Shown here in pieces: positions 30,211 through 42,284 of a DNA stretch of 64,000 nt. Both the position numbers and the translations under genes were made by a program. Source of the DNA: Ptychodera flava (taxonomy: Eukaryota > Hemichordata > Enteropneusta > Ptychoderidae); assembly GCF_041260155.1 (NCBI RefSeq), contig NW_027248277.1, forward strand, positions 25,556,322 to 25,620,321, given 5' to 3'. Each line of letters opens with the position of its first letter. Position 1 is the first letter of the stretch. Below the pieces are notes generated by a model, which did not search any database, was not told where the DNA came from, and saw only the letters and a program-made list of their open reading frames with translations.

Positions 30211-31059
30211 AATAATACAGATGTAAAGCAGACATATTTTGGTTTGTCATATTGCATACAAATCATTGTGTCTAAGACGACTACATAACCTTTACAATTT
30301 TTTTCTTCTGAATTTATCTTCATGTAATATTTTCACACTTTGACCAGGCTTATTAGATCACGACTTATAAATATTGACATCGCACCAAAATTGTCAAGAC
30401 AAAATATTGTTTTTTTTGTATTTTAAGTAAACCTTCAAGTGCCACAAAAATTCTTTTGGGCCTTCACAACACAAATAATAAATGTATCAGAAGTTATTGC
30501 AAATAAAAAAACGAAATCCGTGCATTAATTCATAATCAAATGTTGAGCATGTTAATAAATTAATATGTTACTAGATAAAATCACGCAATCGATACATTAA
30601 TGAATACATTGAAAGTTCTTAGCCACTTTCACTTTCTTCACGACAATCTTATTTTCTTTTCTCCAAGGCCTTATTTAAAAGACGTGACCTAAATACAAGT
30701 TAGAAAGCATACCGTTAATGCCCTGAATACGGATAGAAATCAAGTCTTATTTGTGACAGCATTTCTGTTATAATCAATAGTGCTGAGGGCGCTGAATCTT
30801 ATAATTTGTGAGTATGAAACGTCTAAAATATTGCCTCTCAGATGTAGTAATATTCACATCATAACTAAGTAAAAGATGTAAGATCGCAGACTTCCATCAA
30901 TAATTTAGTAAATGTTATTTCCCGACTTTGGTTCGACAGACTACTCATCAAAACCTTGCCAGAAAAGTCAAGGTGATAAACATATTAATATTTGCTCAGT
31001 GTGTGTTTGTGTATTTCCCAAGTGAGAAACGTGGATTACAACCGAATAAAGATCTAAAG

Positions 31060-31440
31060 AACTCCTTGGTCAACTTCATAATCGGCCAGTTTGGTTATGA
31101 CATCATCGCAATAATGAATTTGCACGAATTATATGGTTTGCTTGTAATCCGGGGTGTAAATATCAGTGTAGGAAATAAAATGTTGAAAACGGGCTAAATG
31201 AATATTATTTTAAGATTATTAGACAATATGATGGGGGTATTTTGAATTTGGTCGACCAGTTTGGCTTTATGACGTCATCATGGTAATTGTTTCGCACAAT
31301 TTTATGTTGTATTCGCAATTTGAGATGTTTGTGACAGTTTATAAAAGATAATGAAAACTGCCTGAATTAATCGTATTTTAACATTTTAAAGCAATATAAT
31401 GGCGATCTTTTCGAATTTTGACGTCATCGAGCCTTTCTGG
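31060..31440 (+). repeat. Degenerate tandem repeat of about 170 bases
   Basis: Two full units and a partial one share CCAGTTTGG-TTATGAC-TCATC, a following TTTGCACGAATT / TTTCGCACAATT and a TTTGACGTCATC-type word. It lies downstream of copy 2. Other than this, 30500-32250 shows no gene. Confidence 0.4.
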
Positions 31441-32252
31441 TGACCAAATTTATAGGAGCAGTAGCTAATTTTGATCTATACATATATGCGAACATCTGTA
31501 GCAAATTTTGCACTTTAAGCATCAGTTAAACCACATTTCTGTTAAAGATCCATTAGCTGTAACTATGGTCAATTTTATTTTTTATTTTGTTTGTTTCTGT
31601 GTATCATCTGCAGTTTCTGGTTTGAATCCCTAAACAAAGGATAAATTCCTAATATTTAGCTCATAAATATACCCTATATGAGTATAATCTGCATCGTTGA
31701 TGTTTTATTTTGTATTTAGGTCCGGATTAAAATACATTTATCAACAATGACAATGCTCATTTAACATATACAGGCTGTGTTGGCAAGAAGCACAGCGGAC
31801 ATTGGTCATGATGATCGGATTATAGTATAGATTATGACTGCATGCGTGTGTGGAGGATATATCAACATTCTCAACGTCGTCGTTCCCGATGTACTAATTA
31901 ATTCGTCAGCTGTTCAGCCTGAGTTTCGTAGTCATTAAAGAATTTCCAAACTCACATCGATGCAGTGTCTGAGTAGTGAATAAACCATTTGAGGTGCTTC
32001 ATTTTCTCTGTTAAGGAAACTTCGGTAGATATCCTACATGTTTGGTGACATAGTTCAAGCATTTCTCTGCTCAATCGTTAAATAATTGTCAATGAGCCAG
32101 CTGCTTGATTACGTAAGACGCTAGTATATCAATCCGCCTTAGCGCGATGATGCAAACAAATGTGTTCATCAAGAAAACCACAGTGAAAAGTATCATGTTT
32201 TAATATTCGACATTTATTCATTCAATAACGTGGACATAGGTATATGATAAAC

Positions 32253-32347
32253 AGGTTATCCCTCGAGTACGGTTGTTGGCCGCGTCACACAAGTCGAAGA
32301 CGAGCAGCAATACGACCCAACCAAGAGGTGATATCGAGGGATAACCT
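32253..32347. mobile_element. Palindromic MITE family M3, copy A (95 bp)
   Basis: AGGTTATCCCTCGA is repeated exactly inverted at the other end. The core AAGTCGAAGACGAG also occurs in copy B at 42134-42284. Confidence 0.7.
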
Positions 32348-32364
32348 CATATTATCCTATATGA

Positions 32365-32700
32365 GTATATGCCTGTATTGGCATAATCATATTGTTAAGA
32401 CAGTACTGATATTAACCCGTTTTTCACATATTAAAATACGATTTATATTCTCACTGTTACTGGAACTACCGACCGCTAGATCACAGACGTAAAACAGCTA
32501 GTTTCACAGATATCATGACACAACGAAACGTGAGTAATAAGTTTGGTCATCAAATTTTTAATGTTTGTTTGGCTTTTATGCCATTGCACTTCAGTAGGAT
32601 CACATTGTAACCAAAGTAAACAAAAAAAACGCATTAAAAATGTATATGCATAGCTGACGCCGTCGCGCCATCTCCCATCGTTCAAGGTCCCGAGCGGTGT
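32365..32700 (+). repeat. Downstream end of block D2
   Basis: Pairs with 14525-14905 as described for D1. The region 32700-33860 beyond it has no recognisable gene; short frames there are unsupported. Confidence 0.55.
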
Positions 32701-33869
32701 TTTCATGTCGTCTAATCAAATGAATAGTACGGTCCTTGTCGATTGAATCATGACACAATCACGACCAGTTCTTTGTTAACAGATTTTAAAATTTTTACAG
32801 TGAGTTATATCAATTATAGCTGCAAATGAACCACAACAAATCAAACCAAACCACTTAAAATACAAATATTTACTATTTGTATACTGTATAATTCGCAGTG
32901 ATTCATAAAGATCGCGACAAAGCATCACAATGAATGAGTTAGGACGCTATAGCGTCTACTCACTTCAAGATTTTACTAATCCGTTCACAAAATCCTTTCC
33001 AAGCTGATAAATAAGGCCAATGTGACGTCTATGAAAACGTTTAATTCTCGCAGATGAACTGACTAGTACCACTACTATAAAATATATTCAACAGTATTCA
33101 AAGATGCCGTAGAGCTATTCACTCTGTTCGCTACCTGACCGACCATGATTGCACTATACCTGAAATGCTGCTGTCGCGACTTCGATTTTTACCCAATTTT
33201 CGGTTAGCCTAGTAATTTTCGTAAAGGGCTTAGGTGTTTTTACAACACGAAAAATTACACACTTCACACACTCCAACCTAGATTATACATTCATCCTCGA
33301 AATGAACTTAAGGCGGGTTTTCCTTTCGTCACGATGCGTCAAATTGGCTTAGCGGTCACACTGGATAACTCCGATCGATCTTTAACATCAACGCAACCAT
33401 GTGTGTTCTTATTGTCATAATTTTTAAAACCTTCGATGCATTTTCATTCAATCCGATGCACCAACAATCGTCTGTTGTCACGAAATTGATAAACAGATCG
33501 CCAAACGTTTAACAGGACAAACACTGAACAGCGTCTTTAAACTAACTGTTGGCCATCTTGTCGAATGCTGGCGATCACATTAATTGTCAAGGTGTACTAA
33601 CCTTCACAAAACCGACATTTCAGCAGAAACTTGACCCTGTTTGTGTCGTGATTTGTAAAATTCAGTCGTAGCAATAACGTGTCTACAGAACTCAATGCAG
33701 ACACTAAAAGTCTCATTCAGAATGCCCACATGCAGGCGAAAACCCGAAGAAGTGTAGGGCGCCACCAGCGGCGGTACTAAACTATTTGCAATACAGAAGT
33801 ATAAATTTGCCGAACTCAAAAAAATCCAAATCGGGCATAGTAGAAGTGGCGATTCCGATAAACGATTAT

Positions 33870-34328
33870 TTTTTTTCTTTCTTGCCTTATGTTGTATAAA
33901 GCTTTATAACTGGTCATCAATACTTCTTTAGAAAATTTTTCAAGGACTGGAACAGATATTGGTATGTAATTGTCGGGTTCAGTTGTATCACTGAAATTGA
34001 AAAGGGGTAACTGTCCACTCAGTAGGTATTCTATTCGTTGACAAAGACAAACTGTACAACTTAGCCAGTGTTTCAGCAAACACATTGGCACCCACTTTGA
34101 AAAATCTTGTATAAATGTTATCTAAGGTTACACAACTGACTTCGAACAAATTAACGGAGATGTTCGCGAATGAGAAACTAGTTTGTATGTTGTAATGACA
34201 TGACAAATGAGGAATGTGTAAATTTTTGAAACACTTAATTTCTTTGCCAGCAATTTTCCAATGGGGTGAAGCAATGTTAAAACGATTTGTAATGTCAACG
34301 GGTTTTACATGTGTAGTGGAAACAACTT
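33870..34328 (-). mobile_element. LINE reverse-transcriptase fragment
   Basis: The minus strand reads KVGANVFAETLAKLYSLSLS and then TNRIPTEW (about 34020-34110), followed in another frame by EPDNYIPIS (about 33980). This is the entry to the RT domain of CR1/Jockey-group LINEs (...LA.L.N.S...G.IP..WK.A...P.YK.GD...NYRPIS). A frameshift separates the two parts and the downstream catalytic motifs are absent. Its upstream end is cut close to the TTAA transposon that starts at 34333. Confidence 0.65.
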
Positions 34329-34332
34329 TTAA

Positions 34333-35630
34333 GGATGTACGATCAGAAAATATAAGCGTACTGCGCCGATTTCCGCGCAGAAATGTATCCATAGTAACCA
34401 CGCGCGCATAGTGACGTTCCGAACGTTTTTGCGTTGTACAAAATGTCGTCTGCAGGAAAAGGAAAATCACGCAAGAAAAATGTTCAGCGTGCCCTCAAAA
34501 CACGCTGGAAGGTACGATAATTCAGCAAAGAGATAAAAAAATGCAACATGACCGTAGCCTGTACAGCGTAAGTCAGATGTTGGACGTGTGATTCGCTATA
34601 CAAGAGGAGGTCGCGGTTATGATCCCAATAATAGTGTCGCTAGTAGACCTACCGGAGAATGGTAGAATGGCCGTCGCATTGTCGATTTGGGTGTACTAGC
34701 CGAAAATCTTGACACTTGTTTCAGTTGCGGGTTTGCCTTTACGATTGTCATCGTGTATTGGGGAAACGCCAAGTTCACGGCCTCGGCTCCTGGCTCCACG
34801 TAGGGGGCCTAGTGTGTGACAACTTAGCCTGCAGCGAAGTCACCTAATCTCCCGATAAGCGTCACGGCAATAAATATTACGTTTTTTTTTGTATGCTGTA
34901 TTAATGTATAGACTCTAAAAAGTAGAAGAACCTTAAAGTCTTTGCTTTGTTCTGTCATTTCCCTCTCATTTAAGTTTACAGGTAGGCTTGAATCGTTAAT
35001 CATGACCATGCCTGGACAAGGACTGCAGGTGGCTACTGCAGGTCAGCAGCACTTGAAGAGCGCCCTCGCGCGACGAACCCGGAGAGCATGGTTTATCGCC
35101 AGAACCTGTAAATCCTAGTTAGATTTTGCAAAATTGTGAAAAATCGAGCTCGGTGACCTACTAAACAAAATGTGGTTTTGAAAAATTCACAAAAAGAGCT
35201 ATTATTTAGCAAAGTTTGAGAAAATTGACATCAGTAGAAACTATCAATAATGAATAAATTACCCTCTCCCATTCCTAAAATTTGGGGCATATTTGTTGCA
35301 ATTTTGGTTAAAAAATAAATATCATGACTTTTTAACTCAATTTTAATTTAAGTAAAATCTTCAAAGTAGCTTAGGTTTATAATTTCTTTATTCTCTTACA
35401 GTGTAAACATGAAAAATGCAATCATGATATAAATATGAAAATGATGACCTGTTTTATTGATTTTTAGTGATTTTGTGAAAAACCGTGAATTTTTAATGTC
35501 ATTTTGTAAAAAAACAAGCGCGGTGACCCCATCTTTTTTTCCCAGTTTTGGACTATTCACATATGTAGGTATTCAAAAATCCCCATTTGAAAAAATTGAC
35601 ATTACTTTTACTTTTTCCGATCGTACATCC
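34333..35630 (+). mobile_element. TTAA-target DNA transposon, Kolobok-like, internally deleted (1298 bp)
   Basis: TTAA stands at both ends (34329-34332 and 35631-35634). The terminal inverted repeats are GGATGTACGATCAGAAAA and, at the right as complement, GGATGTACGATCGGAAAAA. Inside, a + strand frame begins at 34443 with MSSAGKGKSRKKNVQRALKT and runs into a GTACGA donor-like site. Further on, 34677-34890 reads RRIVDLGVLAENLDTCFSCG and later, in shifted frames, CDNLACSEV and DKRHGNKYY. These match the N-terminal zinc-binding part of a transposase common in cnidarians and molluscs, annotated as Mutator-like in domain databases. The rest of the transposase is missing. TTAA targets point to Kolobok or piggyBac rather than true Mutator elements. 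Confidence 0.6.
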
Positions 35631-35639
35631 TTAAAGTGT

Positions 35640-35790
35640 TAATTGGTGGCGAGGCTTTACTTTTAACAATCAGAATGGATGCCAAAACAAGCTTTTATTT
35701 GCATGTATCTAGCGTAATATTTTAAAATCTAGGCCCAGCATGACAACAATCTGACGTATATTCATTATAGTATTTTATTTGTAAAATATT
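35640..35790 (+). repeat. Array downstream-flank repeat, partial copy
   Basis: Matches part of 1840-2190 (GGATGCC-AAAACAA, ATCTAGCGTAATATTT, AACAATCTGA). No gene is visible from here to 36160. Confidence 0.45.
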
Positions 35791-36159
35791 CATTAGGAAT
35801 ATTTATAATTCCTTGAGGTGTGGAAAATAGTTGAAGACAACCATCTGTTACTGTGCAATAGAAGTTTGTTCTTCCTAAGGGTTTGGACGTACACGGACGA
35901 ACTCTTTGTACAAAGAGCACGTTTATGATTGATATTAAATGCATCATTATGACCAAGTCTATATCTCAACGTATTTTTACACATAACAACAGTCGACTCT
36001 AACCATTTGACATGTCATGTAAATGTGCTCCTGCCCAGGGTTTTCACCAGTGGCCTCGCTTTGACTTCAAATTCACAGTGGCCACAGGAGTACGCTAGAT
36101 TGATTTTTGCCAACGCACACTGACAAGTACATGCATTACATCAGTGAAATGGAATACTG

Positions 36160-36673
36160 AAATAAAAAGTTGGTAAATCCTTGATTAGGAGAATTTTATA
36201 ATTAAAAGAAATGGTAGATCAAACCTTTTTTGCCAGTATCTATGACGTATTTATTTTAGTCGATATACAGGTCAATACATTGTAGAATTCCATGTATTGC
36301 CCTAAAGTTAACCCGAAATAAAGTTTACCCTAGATACGGAGAAAACCGTATGTCTATATTTGTTGTTAATGTAGTTTAAAATAATTGTCTTTATTACAGG
36401 CATGATACTTTGACGTCGCAGTGCAACAGTGGTGAATTGCACTGTTTGAGAGTACGACAAAAGTTTTCAAAAATAGTTTGTTCCTACACAAGTCAATAAA
36501 TGACATGAAACTTAGAATTTCTCCAATTACACACCTGGATGATTCCTTAGTTTGTTTCGATGAAGTGCTCACAACAAAGCATTATAAGAGTAGGTTATAA
36601 ATCAAAGCAAAGAGCAATGCAAATTATAGTGTATCTGTCTGTCTGAGTGTGTGTTTGTGTGTGTGTGTGTGTG

Positions 36674-36761
<88 letters not shown>

Positions 36762-36800
36762 CAACTTCACAGTTGCTTTGGAATTAATAGATTCTGCAAG
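36160..36800 (+). repeat. GA-bearing dispersed repeat, copy 3
   Basis: Same arrangement as 19820-20470. The microsatellite (36645-36759) runs from GT units into a long pure GA tract. Confidence 0.65.
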
Positions 36801-36829
36801 GTTAAACAGACATTATCAGCATCCCCAGC

Positions 36830-37330
36830 AGTAGACTGTTACCATAGAGTTGTTCATTTTGCACTTTTTTCAGTTTCAAACAAGCTGATAATAAAAGGTA
36901 TTGTGACAAAATATTTGCCAGATGACATATTCAAAGACCTTTAACAACGCAAACTATATGTACTACGGCCACGATTAGCATGCGTAATTTGTGCAATTAT
37001 AGTATTTCTGATATTTCTTTCAGTTTGCATTTACAGTGAAAACGGTTATTTCAATGATTGCTAACAAAGGATGATAAGTCGCGAGCGGAGACCCTTTCTC
37101 GACAAAAAATATGATACGAGGAGCTTGCAAAGCCATATAAACCAAACGATTAGTTATGGTTACAGTTTTATTATTTCTAATCGCCCTTCCTCGCACAGTA
37201 TCATAATCATTCAATGTCCGTTTTCTCGTGCACCTGAACTTGTTAGATTAGTTATCTGTTTATATATCGACTTAAAAACGGATACTAATGAGGAGCCTGA
37301 TCACATTATTGAATTGACAGACCCCTTATT
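36830..37330 (+). repeat. Conserved upstream flank of array units, copy at R
   Basis: Shares the series TTTGCCAGATGACATATTCAA, TTAGCATGCG, GAGCGGAGACC and AAACGATTAGTTATGG-like words with 44380-44700, 51900-52280 and 63590-63900. The conservation marks the start of each A-type array unit; no coding is indicated. Confidence 0.6.
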
Positions 37331-37459
37331 TTTAAACTGGCTTGGCAATTTTTGAAGGAAAGAGAACATTGATGTAATTTATGGGAAAAGTGCCAGGAGA
37401 AATGTTATCGATAGGTATTCTTAGAGTGACCATAAGTTAGGTAAAAACTAAAAACACTG
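37330..37459 (+). promoter_or_regulatory. Relic R: decayed promoter and first exon
   Basis: The segment AAAGTGCCAGGAGAAATGTTATC to CTAAAAACACTG, ending at donor GTAGGT (37460), aligns with the first exons of copies 4 and 6. No inverted CCAAT box is retained immediately upstream. Confidence 0.5.
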
Positions 37460-37593
37460 GTAGGTACAAAAATGCCCTTTTTGCTTTTTTGCCTTCATAC
37501 CTTATTCATCGCACATACTCAACTTAAGTTTTCACGGAATATATTCAAAATATACATTTTTATGGCTAACAATTTTTTGATGTTATAACCAAG

Positions 37594-37594
<1 letters not shown>

Positions 37595-37658
<64 letters not shown>

Positions 37659-37671
37659 GACTCTCTCTCTC
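37595..37671. repeat. (CT)n microsatellite
   Basis: CT tract interrupted near its 3' end by GATGA, within the former intron 1 of relic R. Confidence 0.95.
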
Positions 37672-37849
37672 TGATGATTTGAATCCTCACTTATGGTAGT
37701 AGGTCAAGAACGGGGTATTACAGTACAGCGCTAAGCGTCTCCACTACATCATTGCTGCACAATAAATAAACTGGCCTGCTATGTTTTTACCTTCAACACA
37801 TGCTGTGCAAACTTTACCGGTATAGTTTGTAGTGATAAATATTTTTTTT

Positions 37850-38990
37850 TTCTCATTTAGAAATTATAAAGAGGTATCAAAACTATTCTGGCTGTCACAC
37901 ATGCTGCCTTTACATTAATACAATTTTCAGGAATTCCAAGGGAATTCATATTTGAATTGTTTAATTCATTTATTTTTTTTTATTTTTTAAATATCAATTA
38001 TCTTTATAAATTTTACAGAGAATGGTATTTACAAGCAATATTTCTACAGTACATAGTTCTTTCTCCACATTTCTGACAACTGTGCGTTAACAAAAACGCA
38101 ATATACTGTCATTATTTAGAACAAAATTTTTGGGGACAATGAACTTCATTTTTAAATACGATTTTCATGACAACTTGATTTCTTATATTTTTAACGCAAC
38201 TGCAAGAACATTAATATTTTCTGGTACAAACAGAATAGAATAGAAATGTTCACTATTGCTTCGCACATATTTTAAAGAGCAATGCGCAAGAATATTATTG
38301 CAATAAGAGTTTTTTAAATATATTTTTTTGTTTATATTTTACAGTTTCGGCTAGAACGTGAACAATTTTTTAAATTTATTTAAACGCTCTTAACACCAAT
38401 GAAGAATCATCAAATTTTATCAACTTTGTCTTTTTAAATGACGGCAGATGGACCAGGTCATTTTAAACAAACATGAATGTGTTATTCTACATTTTCAGCC
38501 ATAAAATTATCCTGATTATCGCCAGAAGGCAATATCCTAAATAGCTAAATTCAGATAACTCTAAATTTAACCAGTAGTTTATGAGCTATTTGATACCAAC
38601 AATGTTTGCATTGGACCTTTGTTATGCATGCTATTATGCAGAATTATTTTAAACAACTGTACAGGTCTTATCCAAGAAGATGTCTTGTCTCCTGAGAAAC
38701 TCGCTACGAAAAAAGCTCATTGCATTGAAATGTGACTTTTACGCACAATTTGTGTATAAGATCAAGCCCGATGTCTCAAATGTCTACATCTTAGTGCTAG
38801 GTCAGTTAGCCTACTCTAATCTTTTGTTGTCCCAAGAACGTTTTGCACGAGTTTCCTGAACGAAGGTTTGGAGAAATGTACTGGGTTTAATCGGGAAAGA
38901 TTGCATCATCATCAGACTCTGAGTTATGTATGACCACGAAAAAAAATAACAGGTATGAATATATCTGCATGATCTACGAACTTAAAAGTG
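37850..38990 (+). pseudogene. Array relic R: remnants of first coding exon and last exon
   Basis: At 37855-37920 a TTTCTCATTTAG acceptor precedes a decayed beginning of the signal-peptide exon in which the ATG is lost; the remainder of that exon and the middle exon are not found. At 38850-38985 the last exon survives as a diverged relic (CTGAACGAAGG, GAGAAATGTACTGG, ATGAATATATCTGCATGATC) without an intact acceptor or frame. The intron between them matches the intron 3 sequence of copy 6 (TACAGGTCTTATCCAAGAAGATGTCTTG). This is an old, dead array member lying directly upstream of copy 3. Confidence 0.65.
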
Positions 38991-39144
38991 CAAAGAGCGG
39001 TTAGTCAACCAATCAAAAGCCGTGTGCGCTCGTGACATTAAAATTCGGTTATTCGGATTAAAGTAAAGCATCAAAATATACTGATTACTGCTAAGGCAAA
39101 ATATGTAGGCAAATTCTAGCCTAGGAGTAAAAATAACCACAGTC

Positions 39145-39324
39145 TCATATTGGCTGATTCCTTATAGCTGGTTCTTATTGGCTGCTAGGGAAGAAATAAT
39201 ATGTTTTGCCCATCTGAGATTGTAAAATAATACTGCATTCATATACGGGGTGAATTGCCTGGGGAACTCTTATTAACAGACACTGATAGTGTGACAGTAC
39301 GCGAGGGAAGACTAAAAAGCACTG
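39145..39324 (+). promoter_or_regulatory. Copy 3 promoter and noncoding first exon (B type)
   Basis: Two ATTGG boxes (39149-39153, 39177-39181) lie upstream of a TATA-like TAAAATAA (39223-39230). The first exon contains CTTATTAACAGACACTGATA and ends at ACTG|GTATGT. It is closest to copy 5 (ATGTTTTGCCCATCTGAG against ATGTTTTGTCCATCTGAG), which defines a B promoter type distinct from copies 4 and 6. Confidence 0.65.
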
Positions 39325-39715
39325 GTATGTAGACCTGTTCTTTGTGCTTATGATCACGCACTGCTGTCAGAAATTTGCTGTTTTTATTTGCTTCAATACG
39401 TTTGTCACTGGTACTTTCACAAGCTACTCATTCTAAATAGAAATATTTAATGAGGGTAACAATCATCGGTATGAAAATGTCGATAGCTAAAAAAGAAAAA
39501 AAGACATTTATATTGTTTTGTAGCAATATTTATGTGTTAGAATCGGTACCTTTACGCAATGCTAGATGTTGCAATCAAAAAATCTTGCACGAGATATAAA
39601 TACATCATATTGTTATACAATTGTGTTTTACCTACAGTACAGCACACGCGATGCAAAATTTACAGGCAAGTTTAATAACGACAAATATCTTTTTTTCTCA
39701 TTTAGAAAAAAAATC

Positions 39716-41874
39716 ATGAAGTTTACCTTTGCAATTGTAACTATTCTCGCGCTCGCATACGCCGACGACAGTGACGATAAGCCATTGCATTCCAAGCCAT
39801 GGATTTGTACACATCTGGTCAGGAAATCGTACGATAATGCGATTATGAATGCAATGGTAACGCCAGGAGTCGACTGCTTCGAGGACCTGTTAGCTTTGCC
39901 CGATAAAATCAAAGACAGGACCCCGAGCAAGAGTTATCCGACCTACATGGTTGCTGGACCATATATTGGCAAAAGCAAGACATTTAGAATCGTTTCCGTG
40001 GTGGAAGAAGAAATTGAAAATGTAGATCTGGTAATGTTCCACTTCCTTTTTTCAATACCAATGAAAAATCATTACATTGTTAATAGGTTGTTTTTTACTG
40101 ACAAAAGGTCAAGTTATCAGTACGGGACCAAAAAATCGTCATAATTGATTACTCATTTACACATTACGTATTTCAAAGAGTGTTTTGCACTTTGTGGGTA
40201 TAGCAATTTGTTAACTTTGAAATCGTACAATATTTCAATATTTCAATATCGTACAATATATTCTCTCTGCAATTCTTTGAATTTTAAAATGAATGAAATT
40301 CGTCTTCCAATTGCAGCACAATGACGCAAGCGTTGTTTTCTTCTTCGTTATTAATTGAGGGCCCCAGTAGAAGATCCTAATGTCTAAATAACATTTTAAT
40401 TGTCTTCATTATAGGGGGAAAAGATGGATGGTAAATTTGCTGTCGAATGCATGAAATGCACTGTTGAATACTATGATGATGGTATTGTAGTAGTCACCTG
40501 CACCGAACTGACCATGGAAGTATGTATTCTCTTACTAAGTAACCAATCACTTTTTAACATAGATAGTAATTATGCATTATTGGGAGAAAAAGTGTCGGAT
40601 AAATCGTTTATTAAGTGGAAATGTTTCGTGGCTTTATTGCCTTCGCGATGTTTTGAACCTGCTTCCAGCCCGTGATGAATAATAGTTTGTCACTCACAAG
40701 ATGGGTAAAGTGTGTCCTGGAGGCTTCATTAATTGTAGCTATATGTCAAATAACAAACAGATAGCATACACCAAATTCACAAGAATAATAAACGTCATTT
40801 TCTATTGTTTTTAATTCGTATTAAAAATGGTGATTTTGTAGAGAGACATGGCCATCTGTCTTTCAAACTGTTAAATCAAGGTTACACCAGAGCAAGACTT
40901 GTCTCTACATTCAAACGCTTTTTTGGCAGGTATCGCAAGCTGGTTGATAAATACGATATCTCTCTTCGACAAATGATCACTGATGGCATCGGTGACATGG
41001 GGCCTTAGTTAGTGACCACTACCTATCTGACTTACAGATTGATATATGGCGGGTGCCACATGTGGGGCAGGATGCGCTTACTCTTTTCGAAACACCTGAC
41101 ATCACTTCTTGGTCTTTTGGCCAGAGGTCCATATATCTTTCTTTCATGAATTTGACTTTGTTTGTGTACCGTCTATTTACTGTCTGTTCTGTGCTGTTTT
41201 GTGTCTATGTTTACAACTATTGTCTTACAAATTTTGACCTAGTGTTACTGGATTATGGATTGGTATGATTGCGATTATTTTAGAAAATATTGAGCGTTTT
41301 CTTACATCTGGACGTAAAATTTAAATTTCATTTTCTCAAAATCTCTACGAGTTAATTATGTCTGCAATTACCGCCTTTGACAGTGACATAAGTGTATTTT
41401 TACATTTTCAAGACATAAAAACAGACATTACTTGAGATTATTCCAATAGTCGCAAATTTCAGAACATGCAAAATGTAGTCAATAGGTTATGTATGACCTG
41501 ATACACTTATTGCAGTGAAACCTTAGTTTGTATATCACTAAGAAGACCTGCTAACAACTTGGTATAGTCTTCCTCAAGCAGATGATTCATCTCCTTAGAT
41601 ACTCACTACGTAACAAATACATTGTATTGTAATGTTTTCGCACAAGTTTTTGTATTACGAAAAGCCCATGCAAGTCAGTAAGCTAACCTTACTTTCTTAA
41701 TGTCCCGTCTACGTTTTGCAGGAGTGTCCAGAACAACTTTCCGGAGAAATATACTGGAATCCACCGGGGGAGATCACATCCTCTTCAGACGCTGAGTTTT
41801 GTATGTACAGGAACCAAAATGACATATATGAATATATCTGCACGATCTTTGACGCCGATATTGACGTGTCTTAG
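39716..41874 (+). CDS. Array copy 3: secreted eight-cysteine protein, 190 aa
   Basis: The coding exons are 39716-40030, 40415-40519 and 41722-41874 (TAG), phase 0 throughout. The open frame extends upstream to 39566, but that part lies before the acceptor TTTAG (39705) and is not coding by comparison with other copies. The signal peptide is MKFTFAIVTILALAYA. The mature part starts DDSDDKPLHSKPWICT and keeps all eight cysteines, ALPDKIKD, GPYIGKSK, CMKC, YWNPPG and FCMYR. It has no N-glycosylation sequon at the YWNPPGEIT position, unlike copies 1 and 2. The last exon is one codon shorter than in the other copies. Intron 3 contains a Penelope-like 3' scrap at 40830-41280. It lies 0.8 kb downstream of the last exon of relic R. 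Function unknown. Confidence 0.82.
40830..41280 (+). mobile_element. Penelope-like element, 3'-terminal fragment
   Basis: The + strand reads FVERHGHLSFKLLNQGYTRA, then RLVSTFKRFFGRY and KYDISLRQMITDGI. This is the end of a Penelope-like reverse transcriptase (compare KLLRQGYTTKRFVRTFKKLYGRY in the copy 6 element). The roughly 270 bases after it look like the element 3' tail. The rest is absent. It sits in intron 3 of copy 3 in the same orientation as the gene. Confidence 0.65.
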
Positions 41875-42133
41875 AACTGTGCATATGTATGCCCGATAGA
41901 TTTCACGACGACACAATATTTCGTTTTTTCTCAATATATCACTGTAGACAATGTAACCTTTTCATCAAATTCGTTTAGTTGAATTCCGCTTCATAAATTT
42001 GCGATCATGCCTAACGAAAATTACAGTTTATCATTATTTAATTTCTAAGTTAATTAGACAGAATGGCGTTCGGTTTATATGTAATATGGAGATTATACAC
42101 AGTTAGATAACACAGTTAGATAACAGCATTATG

Positions 42134-42284
42134 AGGTTATCCTAAGATATCAGCGCTTGGTTGGGACGTAGTGACACTCCTGAGGGTGCGCGCCGCATCA
42201 AAGAAGTCGAAGACGAGTATGATACGGTGCGCACCCACACGAGCGGAAATACCGCCAAACTAAGCGCTGATATCGTGGGATAAC
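42134..42284. mobile_element. Palindromic MITE family M3, copy B (about 151 bp)
   Basis: AGGTTATCCTAAGATATCAG opposes CTGATATCGTGGGATAAC, and the core GAAGTCGAAGACGAG matches copy A (32253-32347). It lies about 260 bases downstream of copy 3. The interval 42285-42870 has nothing recognisable. Confidence 0.7.

Larger units (their letters stand above)
23960..32700 (+). repeat. Segmental duplication block D2 (carries gene copy 2)
   Basis: Sister of D1 (3980-14905), sharing landmarks in the same order and orientation from upstream flank to downstream flank. D2 lacks the foldback element and MITEs of copy 1 intron 1 but has an extra insertion at about 25200-26695. The interval 23407-23960 has no recognised content. 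Confidence 0.7.

Noticed and set aside
33988-34470. 160-codon minus-strand frame as a host gene
   Set aside because: Its C-terminal half is LINE reverse transcriptase and its N-terminal part runs through the end of the TTAA transposon.
39566-39715. Upstream extension of the copy 3 frame
   Set aside because: Precedes the TTTAG acceptor ending at 39705 and has no counterpart in other copies.
40424-40675. 83-codon frame starting in the copy 3 middle exon
   Set aside because: Only the first part is exon; the rest is intron read-through after the GTATGT donor.
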